This document shows, one piece after another, positions 1 through 22,518 of a stretch of 64,000 nt of DNA. Numbering within the stretch: position 1 is the stretch's first letter; each line of letters begins with the position of its first letter. The notes below the pieces were generated by a model. That model had not been told where the DNA came from. It ran no database searches and saw nothing but the letters and a program-made list of their open reading frames with translations. Origin of the DNA: Urophycis tenuis (Eukaryota > Chordata > Actinopteri > Gadiformes > Phycidae); contig JAXIVH010000013.1 in NCBI GenBank assembly GCA_036785325.1, positions 1,107,346 through 1,171,345 of the forward strand, given 5' to 3'. The position numbers were made by a program, and so were the translations under genes.

Positions 1-1902
1 TTACTGTTTGCACTTTCACATACAAAAGCAAATTATTCTTAATATTTTAGACTACATTGTCAAGCCTTTCTGACCCACTTGTTAAAGGTTTAATATGTAA
101 CATTGACAGAGCAGAGGATGGAGACTGCAGTCCAAATTCACAACATTGGACAGCGTTGTCCCCGCCCACCCCTCCTCCCCAGACTCTACGACATCACAGA
201 TTGCCATGTTGAGGACAAGGAACAATTTCCCTTGATTCAGTTTGTATGCTTGCTTCCATGGCTGCAGCATATTATGTTTGTGTGTCTATTTATTTCATAT
301 CTGGCACCTCAGAGCATATACCTGGGTTGTATAGCATTGTTGTGGGAGAGGCAATTTTTTCTAATTTAGCTTTCTCAATTTAGTTTCAACCTCTGATGAC
401 ATATCCCAGTCACTCTATGATTAAGTACAGTACATTTGTTACGTAAAGCTCCTTTAAGTAGCTTTGGAAAAAAGCTGAAAGGACTCAATGTAAGGCTGTT
501 GTAGGGTGAGGAGAGGAACACAGAGGCTCACTGCTCAAAGCTTCTGGAGCTACCACCGGAGAGAGAGGACAGAAAAGAGCAGAAGAGAGAAAGATTTCAA
601 ACAAACAAATAATCAGGGATGACATTACAGCCCCTGAGTGACCTAAAATCTAAATGGTATCATCAAGAGGCAGGCGCAGTCAACTAGAAACAGATATTCT
701 CACAGCGCATTTCACTCACTAATAGCTGACAGGTGGTTACGGCATTTCTAACAAAGACACTCAAATTGCAGCTTTCTTACCTACAGCACCTGTAAATGAA
801 CTAGTCATAAAGTATGGATGATCAGACAATTTCATGTGATGCAGTTTGTGAATAAAATACATTTTCTCCCAACAGCCTGGTGGGGGATTGGTGGGTCAGG
901 CCTTTACATTAAAGAGCATGATTCTTTTTCCACAATGAACTCACCGAATATCAGCCATGGACCTGGATTCTCTACCCAGGATGTAACATTCTCGCTATAA
1001 GCTTCCTCTTTGCTGTTTTCTCCTTCACCTGCGGGTTTTTTTTTTTTTTTTTTTAACAAACTGTTATGTATTTTACAGTTTGATGTCCTCAACCCTTTTC
1101 TGTAATGTAATTGGAAAAAAAAAGCTATTGGATTTGTTTTGTGTTTGATTTGTATTTGTTTTGTTTCTGTTCAAGAAGACTCTGCATTGCGGTGATGTTT
1201 CATAAAGCATGGAAACATCCCCAACATCAAGAGTCACAAGACACACATGATGTACCATGTAAGTCTTTAAAGCACACATGGGGAGATTGATAGATTTTAT
1301 AGGAACATGGGGAAGAGAGGAGTACAGACAGCAGTTTGTCCATACGGTGTAACTGGAGAAGTATTGTGCTGGTCAGTGCATCTGCTATTCCAGGTAAGTA
1401 AGATGGACATGGTCAGAGGCTTCCCCTGCTGGAACATAGATTACTCTAGTAAACTGCTATGAAGGATCCCCTGGGGACATGCAGGAGGAACCACACCACA
1501 CAGTCCCGTTTGGAGGCTATATTACTATTTACTAATATATTGAAGTTCTAGCATTTCTTCCACAGGTCCAGAGCTCACGTCCAACATTATGTTCACTTCA
1601 AGGGCAAGATAATAGAATATGAGCCTGACTTTAAATGAGCATAAACAATAACACTTTCACTTACCGACCTCATTGCGATCTAAAAGGGATTTGTGATTGT
1701 AAATGTCAAATCGCCAGTTGGTTAAAACCAACACACAGAACACACAGTACCTTGACCTCACATTGCTTCGTTTCAAAAGACACACCCCATAAAAACGTCT
1801 CGTCGTGGAAAACAGGCTTCAGTTGGCTGGAGCCCCTCTGTGCTCCATGTCATGATGTGACTCACCCCCGGGTCACAACCCTGATCCTTCACATTTACAG
1901 TC

Positions 1903-2275
1903 TGTGTGTCTCTGTGTGTGTGGCTGTGTGTGTCTCTGTGTCTGTGGCTCTGTGTGTCTCTGTGTGTGTGGCTGTGTGTGTCTCTGTGTCTGTGGCTGTG
2001 TGTGTATGTGTGTGTGGCTGTGTGTGTGTCTGTGTGTGTGGCTGTGTGTGTCTCTGTGTGTGTCTCTGTGTGTGTGGCTGTGTGTGTCTCTGTGTCTGTG
2101 GCTGTGTGTGTCTGTGTGTGTGGCTGTGTGTGTCTCTGTGTCTGTGGCTGTGTGTGTCTGTGTGTGTGGCTGTGTGTGTGTCTGTGTGTGTGGCTGTGTG
2201 TGTCTCTGTGTGTGTCTCTGTGTGTGTCTCTGTGTGTGTGGCTGTGTGTGTGGCTGTGCGTGCATGTGTGTTTGA
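1903..2275. repeat. TG-rich variant tandem repeat
   Basis: About 370 bp made of GTGTGT runs interrupted by regular GTCTCTGTG and GTGGCTGTG variants. The variants give a loose period of about 20-30 bp. Because stops are absent from the motif, several frames stay open and produce fake Cys/Val-rich and His/Thr-rich proteins on the two strands. Confidence 0.9.
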
Positions 2276-2430
2276 ATCAGAATCAGAATCAGAAACTAGT
2301 TTATTGCCAAGTATACTTGCACTTACAAGGAATTTGACTTGGTGTAATTGGTGCAAAGAAAAACAAGTATTACAAGTATTACAACAAGTAATAAAATATA
2401 TAACTATAAATATATATACAGTGAACATGT
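2275..2430. mobile_element. Interspersed repeat, probable LINE/SINE 3' fragment
   Basis: It starts with repeated GAATCA units, followed by a TTTATTGCCAAGTATACTTG-like segment and a 'GGAATTTGACTTGGTG' segment. I recognise this pattern from a very common dispersed teleost repeat. It has no coding capacity and ends in an AT-rich stretch next to a (TG)n run at 2459-2509. The family assignment is from memory and is uncertain. Confidence 0.45.
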
Positions 2431-2458
2431 GTGTACTTGTGCATGGATTATGTATGTG

Positions 2459-2459
2459 T

Positions 2460-2509
<50 letters not shown>
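2459..2509. repeat. (TG)n microsatellite
   Basis: Nearly pure GT dinucleotide run of about 50 bp. Confidence 0.95.
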
Positions 2510-2510
<1 letters not shown>

Positions 2511-2759
2511 TGTGAGTGTATTATGTATGTGTGCAGGTGGGTCAGCTTTTACACGCATGTGTATGTTGCCGTGTGTGTGTGCATACATGTTTGGGTGTGT
2601 GTTGGTGGAGGGCAGTCACACATGGACCCATTAAATCCTTTTTCAACCAATTCAGCTTGAGCTTCTACGGCAGCTAACTATGTTAGCCCCCTCGCTCAGC
2701 CGCTGGGCAGCACCTCACAATCATGTTAGCTGGGCACTTGTTGCTGTTGTCTGGCAAGT

Positions 2760-2875
2760 AGAAGGAGGAGGAGGAGGAGGAGGAGGAGGAGGAGGTGGGG
2801 AGAGAGAGAGGGGGGAGGAGGAAGAGGAGACGGAGGACGAGGAGGAGAAGGAGAGAAATACAAGAAGGAGGTGAA
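2760..2875. repeat. GGA/GA-rich purine tract
   Basis: (GGA)n passes into GAGAGA and mixed GGA/GAA units, giving a polypurine strand of over 100 bp. Such mirror-like purine tracts can form triplex DNA. No gene is associated with it. Confidence 0.9.
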
Positions 2876-4035
2876 AAGAGAAGCAGTTCTGTTGGCCAGA
2901 AAGTATAAAACACAAACAAACAAATAAATAAATGGAAAAAAACAAACAGTGGGCCCCTTTTCCTTAGTTTGATCTTATTTTGTAGAAACAGAATCTAATT
3001 TGAGAGGGTCTGTGTAGATTGTAGTGATTACAGACTCTGTTCTCTGTTCCAGGAGCCCTCGGTATAGAGCTACTCTGGCAACACAACATTGCCCCAAAGG
3101 TCTTGAACCCCCCCACCCCCCCAAGACTCATTACATTATTATTATTATTATTTTAACTTGTAATCTATATTTTATTTGGTTATTTAAGGGCAAACATTGC
3201 ACTCCTTCTTACAAATGCTGAGTTTGACTTGAACTATAATATTCAGAATATAGAGCTTGATAAATATATTCATTGGGTTAAATGTGATTCACTAGTTTCT
3301 AGATTATCTATTTCATCTATAGGGAGCAGGTAAGCATGTTAGAGTTATGGCCGTTGACACATATTGACTGTTATAAATCAATAATGGCCGCTAATCATTT
3401 GATATATTGGGTAACTACACACACTGACGTGTGAATTGGATTTCATAATGCAAACCACTTTGTAGAATGAAAGTCCACTGTGACATGATGATTGGATATG
3501 CTACCTCCAGGGTCCACACCACTTCCTGCCCTGAGCCCAAACAGAAAATGCATGGCGTGGTCATTTCTAATGAACATTTACCATTTTGTATTATTTGAAT
3601 ATAGTCCAACTATATTTAACTGCAGTGTAACTATTCCAAGTTAGCTGTAATGTGTTAAAACAAGGATTTTCTCTCTGTACAAAGCCACTTGTAGAAATGG
3701 GCTGCAATTGGTGACTTCTTTTTCTTTGATCATTCAAGCAAGAGCATCACGTTGTGTTGTAAAGTGGTGGGCTCAGAGAGAAAAATAAAAATAATAAATA
3801 TCCAGACGTTTTTAACAAACTATGCTTTCAAAATTGATGGGGAGAAAATGGGCTATTTCAACAAATGGTGGGTGACATGTCCCCAATGTCCCCAGTGTAA
3901 ATGACAGCTATGTATTCAAGCATTACGCTCAGATAATAAAAAACTGCATGATTTAACGTCATCGTTCCTCCCTGACGTAGGCCCAGCCTTATTCCACAAG
4001 GTCATGTGACAGGATCTCTCTTTTTCACCACTAAT

Positions 4036-4205
4036 GGGGCGGCAGTAGCTCAGTGTGTGTAGAGCGTGTGGACCGAGCGGGTCGTCCACTAACCGTAGGG
4101 TCGGCGGTTCGAACCCCTTGACCCCCCCCCTCCAACTGTCCACATGTCGAACCCATGTACTGATTGTAAGTCGCTTTGGACAAAAGCGTCTGCTAAATGC
4201 CCCTT
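4036..4205 (+). mobile_element. tRNA-derived SINE
   Basis: The 5' part resembles a tRNA gene: a GGGGCGGCAGTAGCTCAGT start with a box A (TAGCTCAGT) and a box B (GGTTCGAACCC, about 4108-4118) at tRNA-like spacing. The 3' part carries the widespread teleost tail GTCGCTTTGGACAAAAGCG followed by TCTGCTAAATG. The body does not fold as a clean cloverleaf, and the tail is typical of a retroposed SINE, so this is not a tRNA gene. Confidence 0.85.
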
Positions 4206-4710
4206 TACTTTAATGTCTTTGATAATAATGAATCGAGAACTATGAACATAACTCAAATTATCCCAAAATACATGTGCTGATATTTGCTGTACGTCCCACC
4301 GTAAATCACCCTGCTCCCAACTCCTGGGTTGTTGTTTTCATATATAGACCATTAGGCCTTTACTGTCAGCCAAGCTGCAAATAAATGTAGAGATAGTCAA
4401 AAATTCATTTAGTAACATTCTAAAGTAGAATAAATTCATTAGTAGGCCTAAAACAAACAAAAAAAAACCTAAATATAAAATAAATAAATAAATAAATAAA
4501 TAAATAAATGTAAATGATAAATAAATGTAAATGTAAATGTAAATGAATAAAAGCATGCATGCTAATAAATACAAAGAGGAAGGTTCTCTAACAATCTACA
4601 TAGTGATCCACAAATGAATTATTGTTAGTAAGAAAATGGGATTTGACGAATTGTTTTAGTTCAATTAAGAAACCGACCCCTGGGGTTGGCGGAGGAGCGC
4701 GCAGATGCCT

Positions 4711-4790
4711 TGACGTCAGGAGCCGTGGACAGATGTCCCTATAAAGAACCATATAAATACGAGCGGCCACTGAGCGCTGCACTTGAAAAG
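4711..4790 (+). promoter_or_regulatory. th: th core promoter: CRE plus TATA box
   Basis: A perfect cAMP response element, TGACGTCA, lies at 4711-4718. A TATA box, TATAAATA, lies at 4752-4759. The spacing (CRE about 40 bp upstream of TATA) matches the arrangement known from mammalian TH promoters, where the CRE at about -45 mediates cAMP and calcium induction. Transcription should start near 4782-4790, about 100 bp before the ATG at 4885. Confidence 0.85.
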
Positions 4791-4884
4791 GCGCTTCGCA
4801 GAACTCGGGACGAAGCAAACCCGGCGCGCTGTCCTTAAACCCACCTTAACCCTCCCATCAGTCTACCCCCCACCCCGAGAGAAG

Positions 4885-15746
<10,862 letters not shown>

Positions 15747-15756
15747 TGTCACTCAC

Positions 15757-15757
<1 letters not shown>

Positions 15758-15805
<48 letters not shown>

Positions 15806-15930
15806 CACACACACACATGGCACACATAGCAAGCTACCCAACACACATGCACAACCCACTGCCCATGCACACACCCAACACACACGCATGCAGCATACAC
15901 ATGCACACACACACACACGCCATGGTTACC
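15758..15930. repeat. th: (CA)n-rich start of the th 3' UTR
   Basis: A pure (CA) run starts about 12 nt after the th stop codon (TGA 15744-15746), followed by about 120 bp of interrupted CA motifs. If transcribed, it would give an unusually CA-rich proximal 3' UTR, a typical hnRNP L-type binding context. Confidence 0.85.
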
Positions 15931-16506
15931 GCGGCTACCGCTGTCACCGCCATCTGCTTTGTGGCCCGTGTTCACAACACTGTGTTTGGTGTGGGTATTT
16001 GTGTTTGGTATCTGCGCTCTGCTACGTCCAACATGCTAGCGTTTCACTGTTCCTCCAGAGGAGGCCGTACACCCACTGGAGCGAATGGTGATGAAAGTGT
16101 TGTGAAGCTGAGGCGGTGGTGTTGGTGGCCCTGTTCCTTAATCGGTGTTCATGTCTCCATCGTGTGGCTCGTGTTTCAGGTGACGCTTTTGTTTCAGCAG
16201 ATTTCCTTCAGAGGGGATTTGATTTTTTTTTTTTTGTAAATAGAATCACATTTGTTGCATGAAGTTACTGTCAAACCTTGAACTAAATCAACAGCAAATT
16301 GTGATCATGAATGGATTAAAAGAGAAGAGAAACAGTATATAGCACTTTTATTAAAACACGTTATTACATTTTAAAGTTAAAAAAAATATATCGATAATGT
16401 AAGAAAATAATTATATAATTACAAAGATTTTAATTAAAATAGCTGCAGTAAAACTTTATTTTATTTTATTTCAAATGTTTTAATATGTGTTCTCCAATGT
16501 AAATGT

Positions 16507-16512
16507 AATAAA
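16507..16512 (+). terminator. th: Candidate th polyadenylation signal
   Basis: AATAAA lies about 760 nt after the th stop codon. An ATTAAA variant is present at 16315-16320. The mRNA end is not provable from sequence alone. Confidence 0.35.
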
Positions 16513-16721
16513 AAAGAAGGCATACAACTATTGTCAATCATTTTTTACAAAAACAATAACTCATTTTGCCAAGACTTAACATGCATGGTACTACTCTGCT
16601 TTCAAAACAAGACAAAGATTAAGGACACAAAAACTAACTAGGACTGCCGACCCCGGAGCTTTTCACACGGTTCACAGGGACACGGCTTTTCTTACTGCAG
16701 ACACACACACACAGAAACTCA

Positions 16722-16722
<1 letters not shown>

Positions 16723-16817
<95 letters not shown>
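16723..16817. repeat. (CA)n microsatellite followed by (ATCC)n
   Basis: More than 90 bp of pure CA dinucleotides, then about five ATCC units at 16818-16838. It lies in the th-cyp19a1b spacer. Confidence 0.97.
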
Positions 16818-16818
<1 letters not shown>

Positions 16819-17108
16819 CCATCCATCCATCCATCCATATATACATAGTGTGCATAGTGTGCTCTCTCTCTCTCTACTGAAGTTTATGTTTATGTTTATG
16901 ATCTTCTTTCCACAAATTCAAAATGCTAATGCTTTATCCTGGGATACTGGGGTGGCTTCTATCAGCCACAATATCTACAAATGCATCAGTGATCACATGG
17001 AGACAGGGCCCTCCGATGAACCAGAGCAGAACCCACGCTGTGACACCAGTAAGCTGTATCACAAAACTGTTGACCGCTGAACAGCGCAGATGTTACCGTA
17101 AACCTTTG

Positions 17109-17438
17109 TGTAGACGCTGTCCTCACAGGCGCTGCCCTCAGTGTAGACGCTGTCCTCACAGGCGCTGCCCTCAGTGTAGACGCTGTCCTCACAGACGCTG
17201 CCCTCAGTGTAGACCCTGTCCTCACAGACGCTGCCCTCAGTGTAGACCCTGTCCTCACAGACGCTGCCCTCAGTGTAGACCCTGTCCTCATAGGCGCTAC
17301 CCTCAGTGTAGACGCTGTCCTCACAGACGCTGCCCTCAGTGTAGACCCTGTCCTCACAGATGCTGCCCTCAGTGTAGACGCTGTCCTCACAGACGCTGCC
17401 CTCAGTGTAGACGCTGTCCTCACAGACGCTGCCCTCAG
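17109..17438. repeat. 33-bp minisatellite, exactly ten copies
   Basis: The unit starts TGTAGACGCTGTCCTCACAG and ends GCTGCCCTCAG. The 330-bp length equals ten units. Because 33 is a multiple of three, frames stay open on both strands and create spurious Cys/Arg/Pro-rich and Glu/Asp/Ser-rich proteins. Copies differ by single substitutions. No gene is attached. Confidence 0.93.
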
Positions 17439-17816
17439 CCCAGTCATCTGGTATGTTCATCAAACATGTTGAACAGCGCAGATGTTAAATCAAAGCGTAA
17501 AAGCGCCTTTTAAAATCATCGGGGCTTGTGACAGTCATCACAAAATCAGCCCTTTCAAGAACACGAACATTCAGTGATAAACCAGCATGATTGGAATACA
17601 GTATGAGTCAAGCACCAAAGCATGTGGCCTTGTGGGGAGATACACAGAGCGACGCTGCTCAATACGTCCTGCATGGAGCCGGTGTGAACCTGTTCACGCT
17701 CAGTTCAAATAAAACATTCTGTTCCTTTGTCGCACTACAAACCCCCCCCGACATCCTGATCATGTTTGGTAGGTTGGTAACCAACGTTTTGCCAACTTTT
17801 TCTCAGCTGACCCCTG

Positions 17817-17999
17817 TGACATCACCGGGGTCAGCGCTCCGCTCCCTATATAAGTCACAGCTTGTCAGTTCCGAGCTCAGTAGGGATTTGACAGGCAAGC
17901 GGTTTTACTGCATTTCAGTGTGGAGTTGGCGACTTGGCGAGTTAGCAAGACAGTTAGCGATGGAGCGGTTACGGGCGAAGGACCCTCTTCTCCCCTCTG
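17817..17999 (+). promoter_or_regulatory. Orphan TATA promoter with a possible first exon
   Basis: A CRE-like TGACATCA (17817-17824) is followed by TATATAAG (17847-17854) and an initiator-like CTCAGTAGG about 30 bp later. About 80 bp further on, an ATG (17960) opens a 13-codon frame that meets a good donor (CTCTG before GTGAGG at 18000). I could not find following exons or recognise the peptide (MERLRAKDPLLPS). It could be the start of an unrecognised gene, a solo-LTR-like element or chance. Confidence 0.35.
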
Positions 18000-18549
18000 G
18001 TGAGGAACTCTGATGAGCACAGGAGACCCCGGGTCGGGTTGAGGTCGAACCCGCGCTGGTGAGCCTGGGTCCCGCCCCTCCCTGGGTTCCTCCCCGGCGC
18101 GAGTGGGAGACCCCCCTGAACGGGTGAGGAGGGAGAGGGGGCTGCTGCAGACCCACTGAGATGTCTGTGGGGTTCCTCTGGTGTGTCTTCAGGGTGGATT
18201 CATGCTTTACCTGGACGAGCTGAGGTGCTAACGCAGTGTGTCCCAGATGGTGAGGAGCCAGGGGGTCTCAGAGACTCAGGAGGGGTCTGAGGCAGACCTG
18301 TTAGAAAGAGTTCAGGCTGGCAGCCCTGAACCCAGAACACACCTCCACTACACACATGGTTAGCTGCCCGCATTATGTTTACCTGCCTTTGTGTGTGTGT
18401 TTGTGTCTGCGTGTGTGTTTGTGTCTGCGTGTGTTTTGTTTTTTATTTGTCAGCATAATCGGTCCTACACTCACATTAAGAGCCACTGATCTACAATACC
18501 TAACAGCATCGCAGTCACACAGTAAGCAAGTGACCCATAACGACTACGG

Positions 18550-18789
18550 TCACCCATCACTCTGGTCTTCACTGACAGCAGAAGATGAAGGCAGGGAACG
18601 AGAAGGGGTGTATTTCTGGAGGTCAGAAAAATAGGTGGGGGCTAAGTTGTGGAGGGCTTTGAAGGTGAGCATGAGGTTTTTTATAATCAATCCGATATTG
18701 AATAGGGAGCCAGTAGTTGAATGAGAATGGGAGATGCTTGAACTGACACACACACACACTGATATACGTGTGTGTACACACATACACAC
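18550..18789 (-). mobile_element. LINE reverse transcriptase 3' remnant
   Basis: On the minus strand the frame reads ...MLTFKALHNLAPTYFSDLQ followed by YTPSRSLPSSS. This is the familiar end of the reverse-transcriptase ORF of fish L2/Rex-type non-LTR elements. It is a short fragment with no full element around it. Confidence 0.7.
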
Positions 18790-19673
18790 ACATGTTCAGA
18801 GAGGTGCCCTCTATGAGTATCAAGTTCCTTCTTCTGCAGTGGACTTGTGGTTTATAGAATAATCTTTGCTAATTTGCATGTTTTGAATTTGCCATAATTC
18901 GGCCATTTTCACAGCAACCAAAAATCCCTTTTAATTTCTAATTTAGATGAGACATGTCCATAGATCATGCATGTCCAAACCATGTGTCATTTGGTCCAGT
19001 GGTTATATAGAAGAACATTTTACATAACACATTTTTGTTAAAATGTCACTTTACAGAGAAATCTATCAAGACAAACATCATGTATCCAAAAGGATAAAAT
19101 GTTCAGCATGTAAAATAAGGCCTGTACACCAGTGGCGTAGGCAGACATTGTATTTTGGTTGGGCCAGTACAAAAGTGGGTGGGCCATAGAAGAAAAAAAG
19201 GACAAACATGCGCAAACCGAAAAAACAGTGCCAAGTTTAATTTGCAATATTCTGCATTACACTGCCTATACAACGCGCTATGCTCAACCAACAGAGCTCA
19301 GTCTGCACACAACAGTATTAGTGGAGCAGATTAAGTCCATATTTCATCAGAATCGTTCACTTGGTGATACAAGCACCAAATTTGGCATAAATGATGTCCA
19401 GGATGTACTATTTAAGAAAAGTACGTTATCCAGCTGAAAATCCAAAATGGCCGCCAGTTTTCAAGATGGTCGCCTCGTCAAATGCAAAAAAAAGGTTTTT
19501 GAAGTAGAACTTGAATAAATAAAAATAAATTAACGATCCAAACATCAAAATGAATGTATACTGACTGGAAGAACTCAATAGTGTCAATTGAATTTCAATA
19601 TGGCCGCCAGCTTTCAAGTCTCAATATAACGTGACTCAATATTAGCATTTTCGGAAGCTGTCTGATCAAAGAT

Positions 19674-20500
19674 CAGTGTTTCCCCTACCATTATATTGTT
19701 GTAAACCTTGTTGTCTGCCAATGATGTCATATGCTTTGTAAGTTAAAGCAATGTTATGCAGCAATAGCTAATCGCAAACGAGATGCTAGCCACTAAACGA
19801 GCAAAACCTGTTGAAATTAGCTTTCTTAGATAATATGACGAACTAGTTAGTCAATAACTGTCCTAACACAGTCAAACATCAAGCAAGTGCAACACGAGAC
19901 AAAACAAGACGACAAATAAGAGGGCAAATAAGTTACTCGCTAGTCAGGCAGAGAGTAGTCCCGGGCCGCTTCCAGAAAACTGTATAGTGCAGTTATTTGC
20001 TTGTTGACCTCGGTATGACAGTAGCAATAAGCTCATTCTCCACACTAAATATTTTTTAAAAGCTGTTTTTGTAAGGTAAAATCGCTAACCCTAACCCTAT
20101 TTCTTAGGGTAAAAGAGTTGCATAGTGTTGCTTTAAAGTAAGCCTACAATGTCACTCAGTTGAATGCAAATCGTTTTGGGAAGGGTTAGGGTTAGAAACT
20201 GTCTCCAGTGACTGTGAAACAGGCTAGTCAACTAATCTGTCTCTTTTTAATGAAATAATTATGCTACAGTAGCACCCATCTCAGCAGATGCCTTCAATAT
20301 GTTTATTTTTGTGCTATATTTTAAATCTAAATGTGTTAATTTCTCTTCCTTAAACCCACTAGAGGACACTATTTAAAAGGATATTTCCAAACATTATTAT
20401 GGGGGAGAATGCCCCCAGACCCTCCTACTTTTGTCACAGGACAAATGATAGGTTTTATCTAGCCCCGCCCCCTCAAAGCTGTAAACCTGGGGAAACACTG
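19674..20500. mobile_element. Nested non-autonomous hAT-like element
   Basis: It starts CAGTGTTTCCCCTACC and ends GGGGAAACACTG, which are complementary ends of a common hAT-type family. No transposase frame was found. A clean 8-bp target duplication is not visible. Confidence 0.65.
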
Positions 20501-21154
20501 AAGATATTGCATTAAGTTGAAGGGCAACATCGATGATCACTCATAGAAATCCTGTGGTCAAGCCGCACCTGATTTGACAGGCTCCAGTTAACTGGATGAT
20601 GTACAGATTGCACAGGACCTAAACCTAGTTGCATCCCATATTTCAATGTGCTTTCGTATTTTGTACAGTTGGGTGGTAAAAGGATAAACCCTCGGCCTTT
20701 AACCGTATAACAAAAGATGTCTTCCAGTAATCCATTGAGTTGCACCACTAAAACTGACTGGAGGAAGTGTTGCCTCTGTCAGACAGATACCAAAGAGGAG
20801 TTGAAGTCTCCCCCTACCCGTTATGAGTGTAGTTCTGACGGCTATTCCATGATAGCCAAAAACATACCACAATCAATCTGTTGCCCATCAGGTTAGACCC
20901 ATCCAGATTGGATGATGGAGGTGGTATTGAGGATACATTGAAGCGAAACAGTGCAAAGTATCACCAAAAAAAACAAACAGTTTTTTTTCACATTGTTTGT
21001 AAAACCCAGAATCAAAGTTAACATTTCCCTATAAATCGGAAAAGTTTATTCATATTTCTAATGCACTGGTCAACCCAGATAAGCCACGTCCACGTCTCTA
21101 CATTAGGTGGTCACGTACCTAGACATCACAGAGTGTTTTTTCATTTAATTCCCA

Positions 21155-21410
21155 TTTTTACCTCTATGTTTTCGGTCGCGTTGGTTTTTCTGTCTGTTTG
21201 TTTGTTTGTTTGTTTGTTTGTTTGTTTGTCTGTCAACAGGATAACTCAAAAAGTTGTGAACGGACTTTGATGAAATTTTGTGGAGTTGTTGGAAATGACA
21301 AAAGAAACAAGTGCTTAAATCTTGGTGGTGATCCGGATCAGCGTGTTGATGTTATGGCATCAGTGACCCCATGGCCTTGGCGGAGGTTTGCACTCTCTGA
21401 GTGCTTCTAG
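21155..21410 (+). mobile_element. Helitron 3' terminus (non-autonomous)
   Basis: The sequence ends with a hairpin GCACTC-TCT-GAGTGC (21390-21404), then TTCTAG and a T. A hairpin followed by CTAG before T is the diagnostic Helitron 3' end. The body (CAGGATAACTCAAAAAGTTG, GGTGGTGATCCGGATCA) matches a dispersed family I recognise from fish. The left end is unclear because of a (TTTG)n run. Confidence 0.75.
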
Positions 21411-22518
21411 TTTCTTAATAATATTCAATCATTTTGATTTTTGAAATGCAGAATTGGATTCCTCATACTCAAAAACATATGTTTTGATATATAAATCATC
21501 AAAATAGGATAATTCAATCAAAATATAGTTCAAACACAGTTTACAACCACTCCGAATGGCTGACATCTTGAAAAATGGCGGCCATTTTTTCCCCCCAAGT
21601 GGATAACGTACTTTTCTGAGAGAGTAGGTGATGAAGTACTTGTGTGCCAAATTTGGTGCTTGTATCACCAAGTGAACGATTGTCTCAGTAATCTGCTCCA
21701 CTATATAGAGAAAAACCTGTCCATTATATCCTATTCGAGCTCAAATATATTTACATCAGCAGAACCGGTAACATCAGCTCTACAGCGCAAAGTGCACAAA
21801 GCCCTCTCTCACAAACGGGCTGTCAGCTCCACTGGGGAAATGTCTGCACATTTTACAGAACAGCGCATCCTTATTCACACTGTATTCCCACCAAGAAAAC
21901 TGCCCATACCACTTCGACGAGAAGCGCCTTGATGTTCCATTCTTCACAGTGCAGGGAAAAACATTCAAACTCGGCTGTGAAGGTGGTTCATCAATCCCAG
22001 ATAAACCAGCCGGTAAACCCACGGCAGGTTGACTGGGAGAGAGCAGTGGCGCCGGGGAGCAAGCGGCCGGGCTCACCTGGCTGTGGGCTATTGAGTCTGA
22101 AGAACTGTGCTGGGTGGACTCGGGAGATGGAGCCAGTGGCGTGTCTTCCTCCTCGAGTCTTGGTTTTTTGAAATAACACATTAAAGAGCTTTGTTTTGCC
22201 ATTGTTGTGGCGGTAACGTTATCGGCTAAGATGCCAACTAGCTAGCTAGCTGAAGGCAAGCTGGTGTTATGACTCGTAACCATAGCAACCAGGGACTTCC
22301 TTTAACTTGTTTCAACAGCTCGGTTTATATCATAGACAAATTATACACACACAAGTCAACTATAAATCAAATTTATATTTATTTATTTTTCTAACATAAA
22401 AAAAAAAAATTGTAACAAAGTATATTTTGATCAAACTTGGCTGGGTGGGCCAGCAAGTAAAGTGGGCGGGCCAGTGCCATCCAGGGCCATTGCTGCCTAC
22501 GCCACTGATGTACTACTG

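Larger units (their letters stand above)
1..4700. other. Gene-free upstream region of th
   Basis: I see no coding exon here. Short open frames lack homology that I recognise, and the longest (about 1635-2660) is an artefact of TG-rich repeats. The region holds a TG/GT-rich variant repeat, a GA-rich tract, a LINE-like tail and one tRNA-derived SINE, each listed separately. The last few hundred bases lead into the th promoter. Confidence 0.7.
19341..21700. repeat. Imperfect long inverted repeat inside the hAT element
   Basis: The left arm (about 19341-19480) contains ATCGTTCACTTGGTGATACA followed by AGCACCAAATTTGGCA. The right arm (about 21545-21700) carries the reverse complement. Both arms also contain AAAATGGCCGCC-type blocks and GTACGTTATCCA. 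They may be the ends of one element or two copies in opposite orientation. Confidence 0.7.
19130..22518 (-). mobile_element. Degenerate hAT transposon with nested insertions
   Basis: Terminal inverted repeats CAGTGGCGTAGGCAG (from 19130) and CTGCCTACGCCACTG (ending 22507). An 8-bp CTGTACAC abuts the left end (19122-19129) and recurs at 22519-22526, 11 bp beyond the right repeat. The 8 bp directly abutting the right repeat, ATGTACTA, is a weaker match. Near the right end on the minus strand lies the N-terminal part of a ZMYM/TTF-type hAT transposase (21780-22202), with a KKPRLEEED start and a C-x2-C zinc-finger segment; the remainder is missing. The middle is occupied by other elements. Confidence 0.75.

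Noticed and set aside
1635..2660. 341-aa open frame rich in Cys and Val
   Set aside because: It is produced by TG-rich repeats, with matching artefacts on the other strand and in other frames. There is no domain and no splice context.
4036..4120. Possible tRNA gene
   Set aside because: Box A and box B are present, but the arms do not pair as a normal cloverleaf, and the sequence continues into a SINE tail.
16634..16694. Possible terminal exon on the minus strand (KKSRVPVNRVKSSGVGSPS then stop), with AATAAA motifs downstream
   Set aside because: The acceptor directly abuts a long (CA)n run, no upstream exons were found, and the peptide matches no family I know.
17059..17463. Open frames of 134-196 aa over 17.0-17.5 kb
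   Set aside because: Translation of a 33-bp minisatellite in both directions.
20085..20120. Interstitial telomere repeat
   Set aside because: Only about two CCCTAA units plus a reversed TTAGGG; too short to mean a chromosome fusion or telomere relic.
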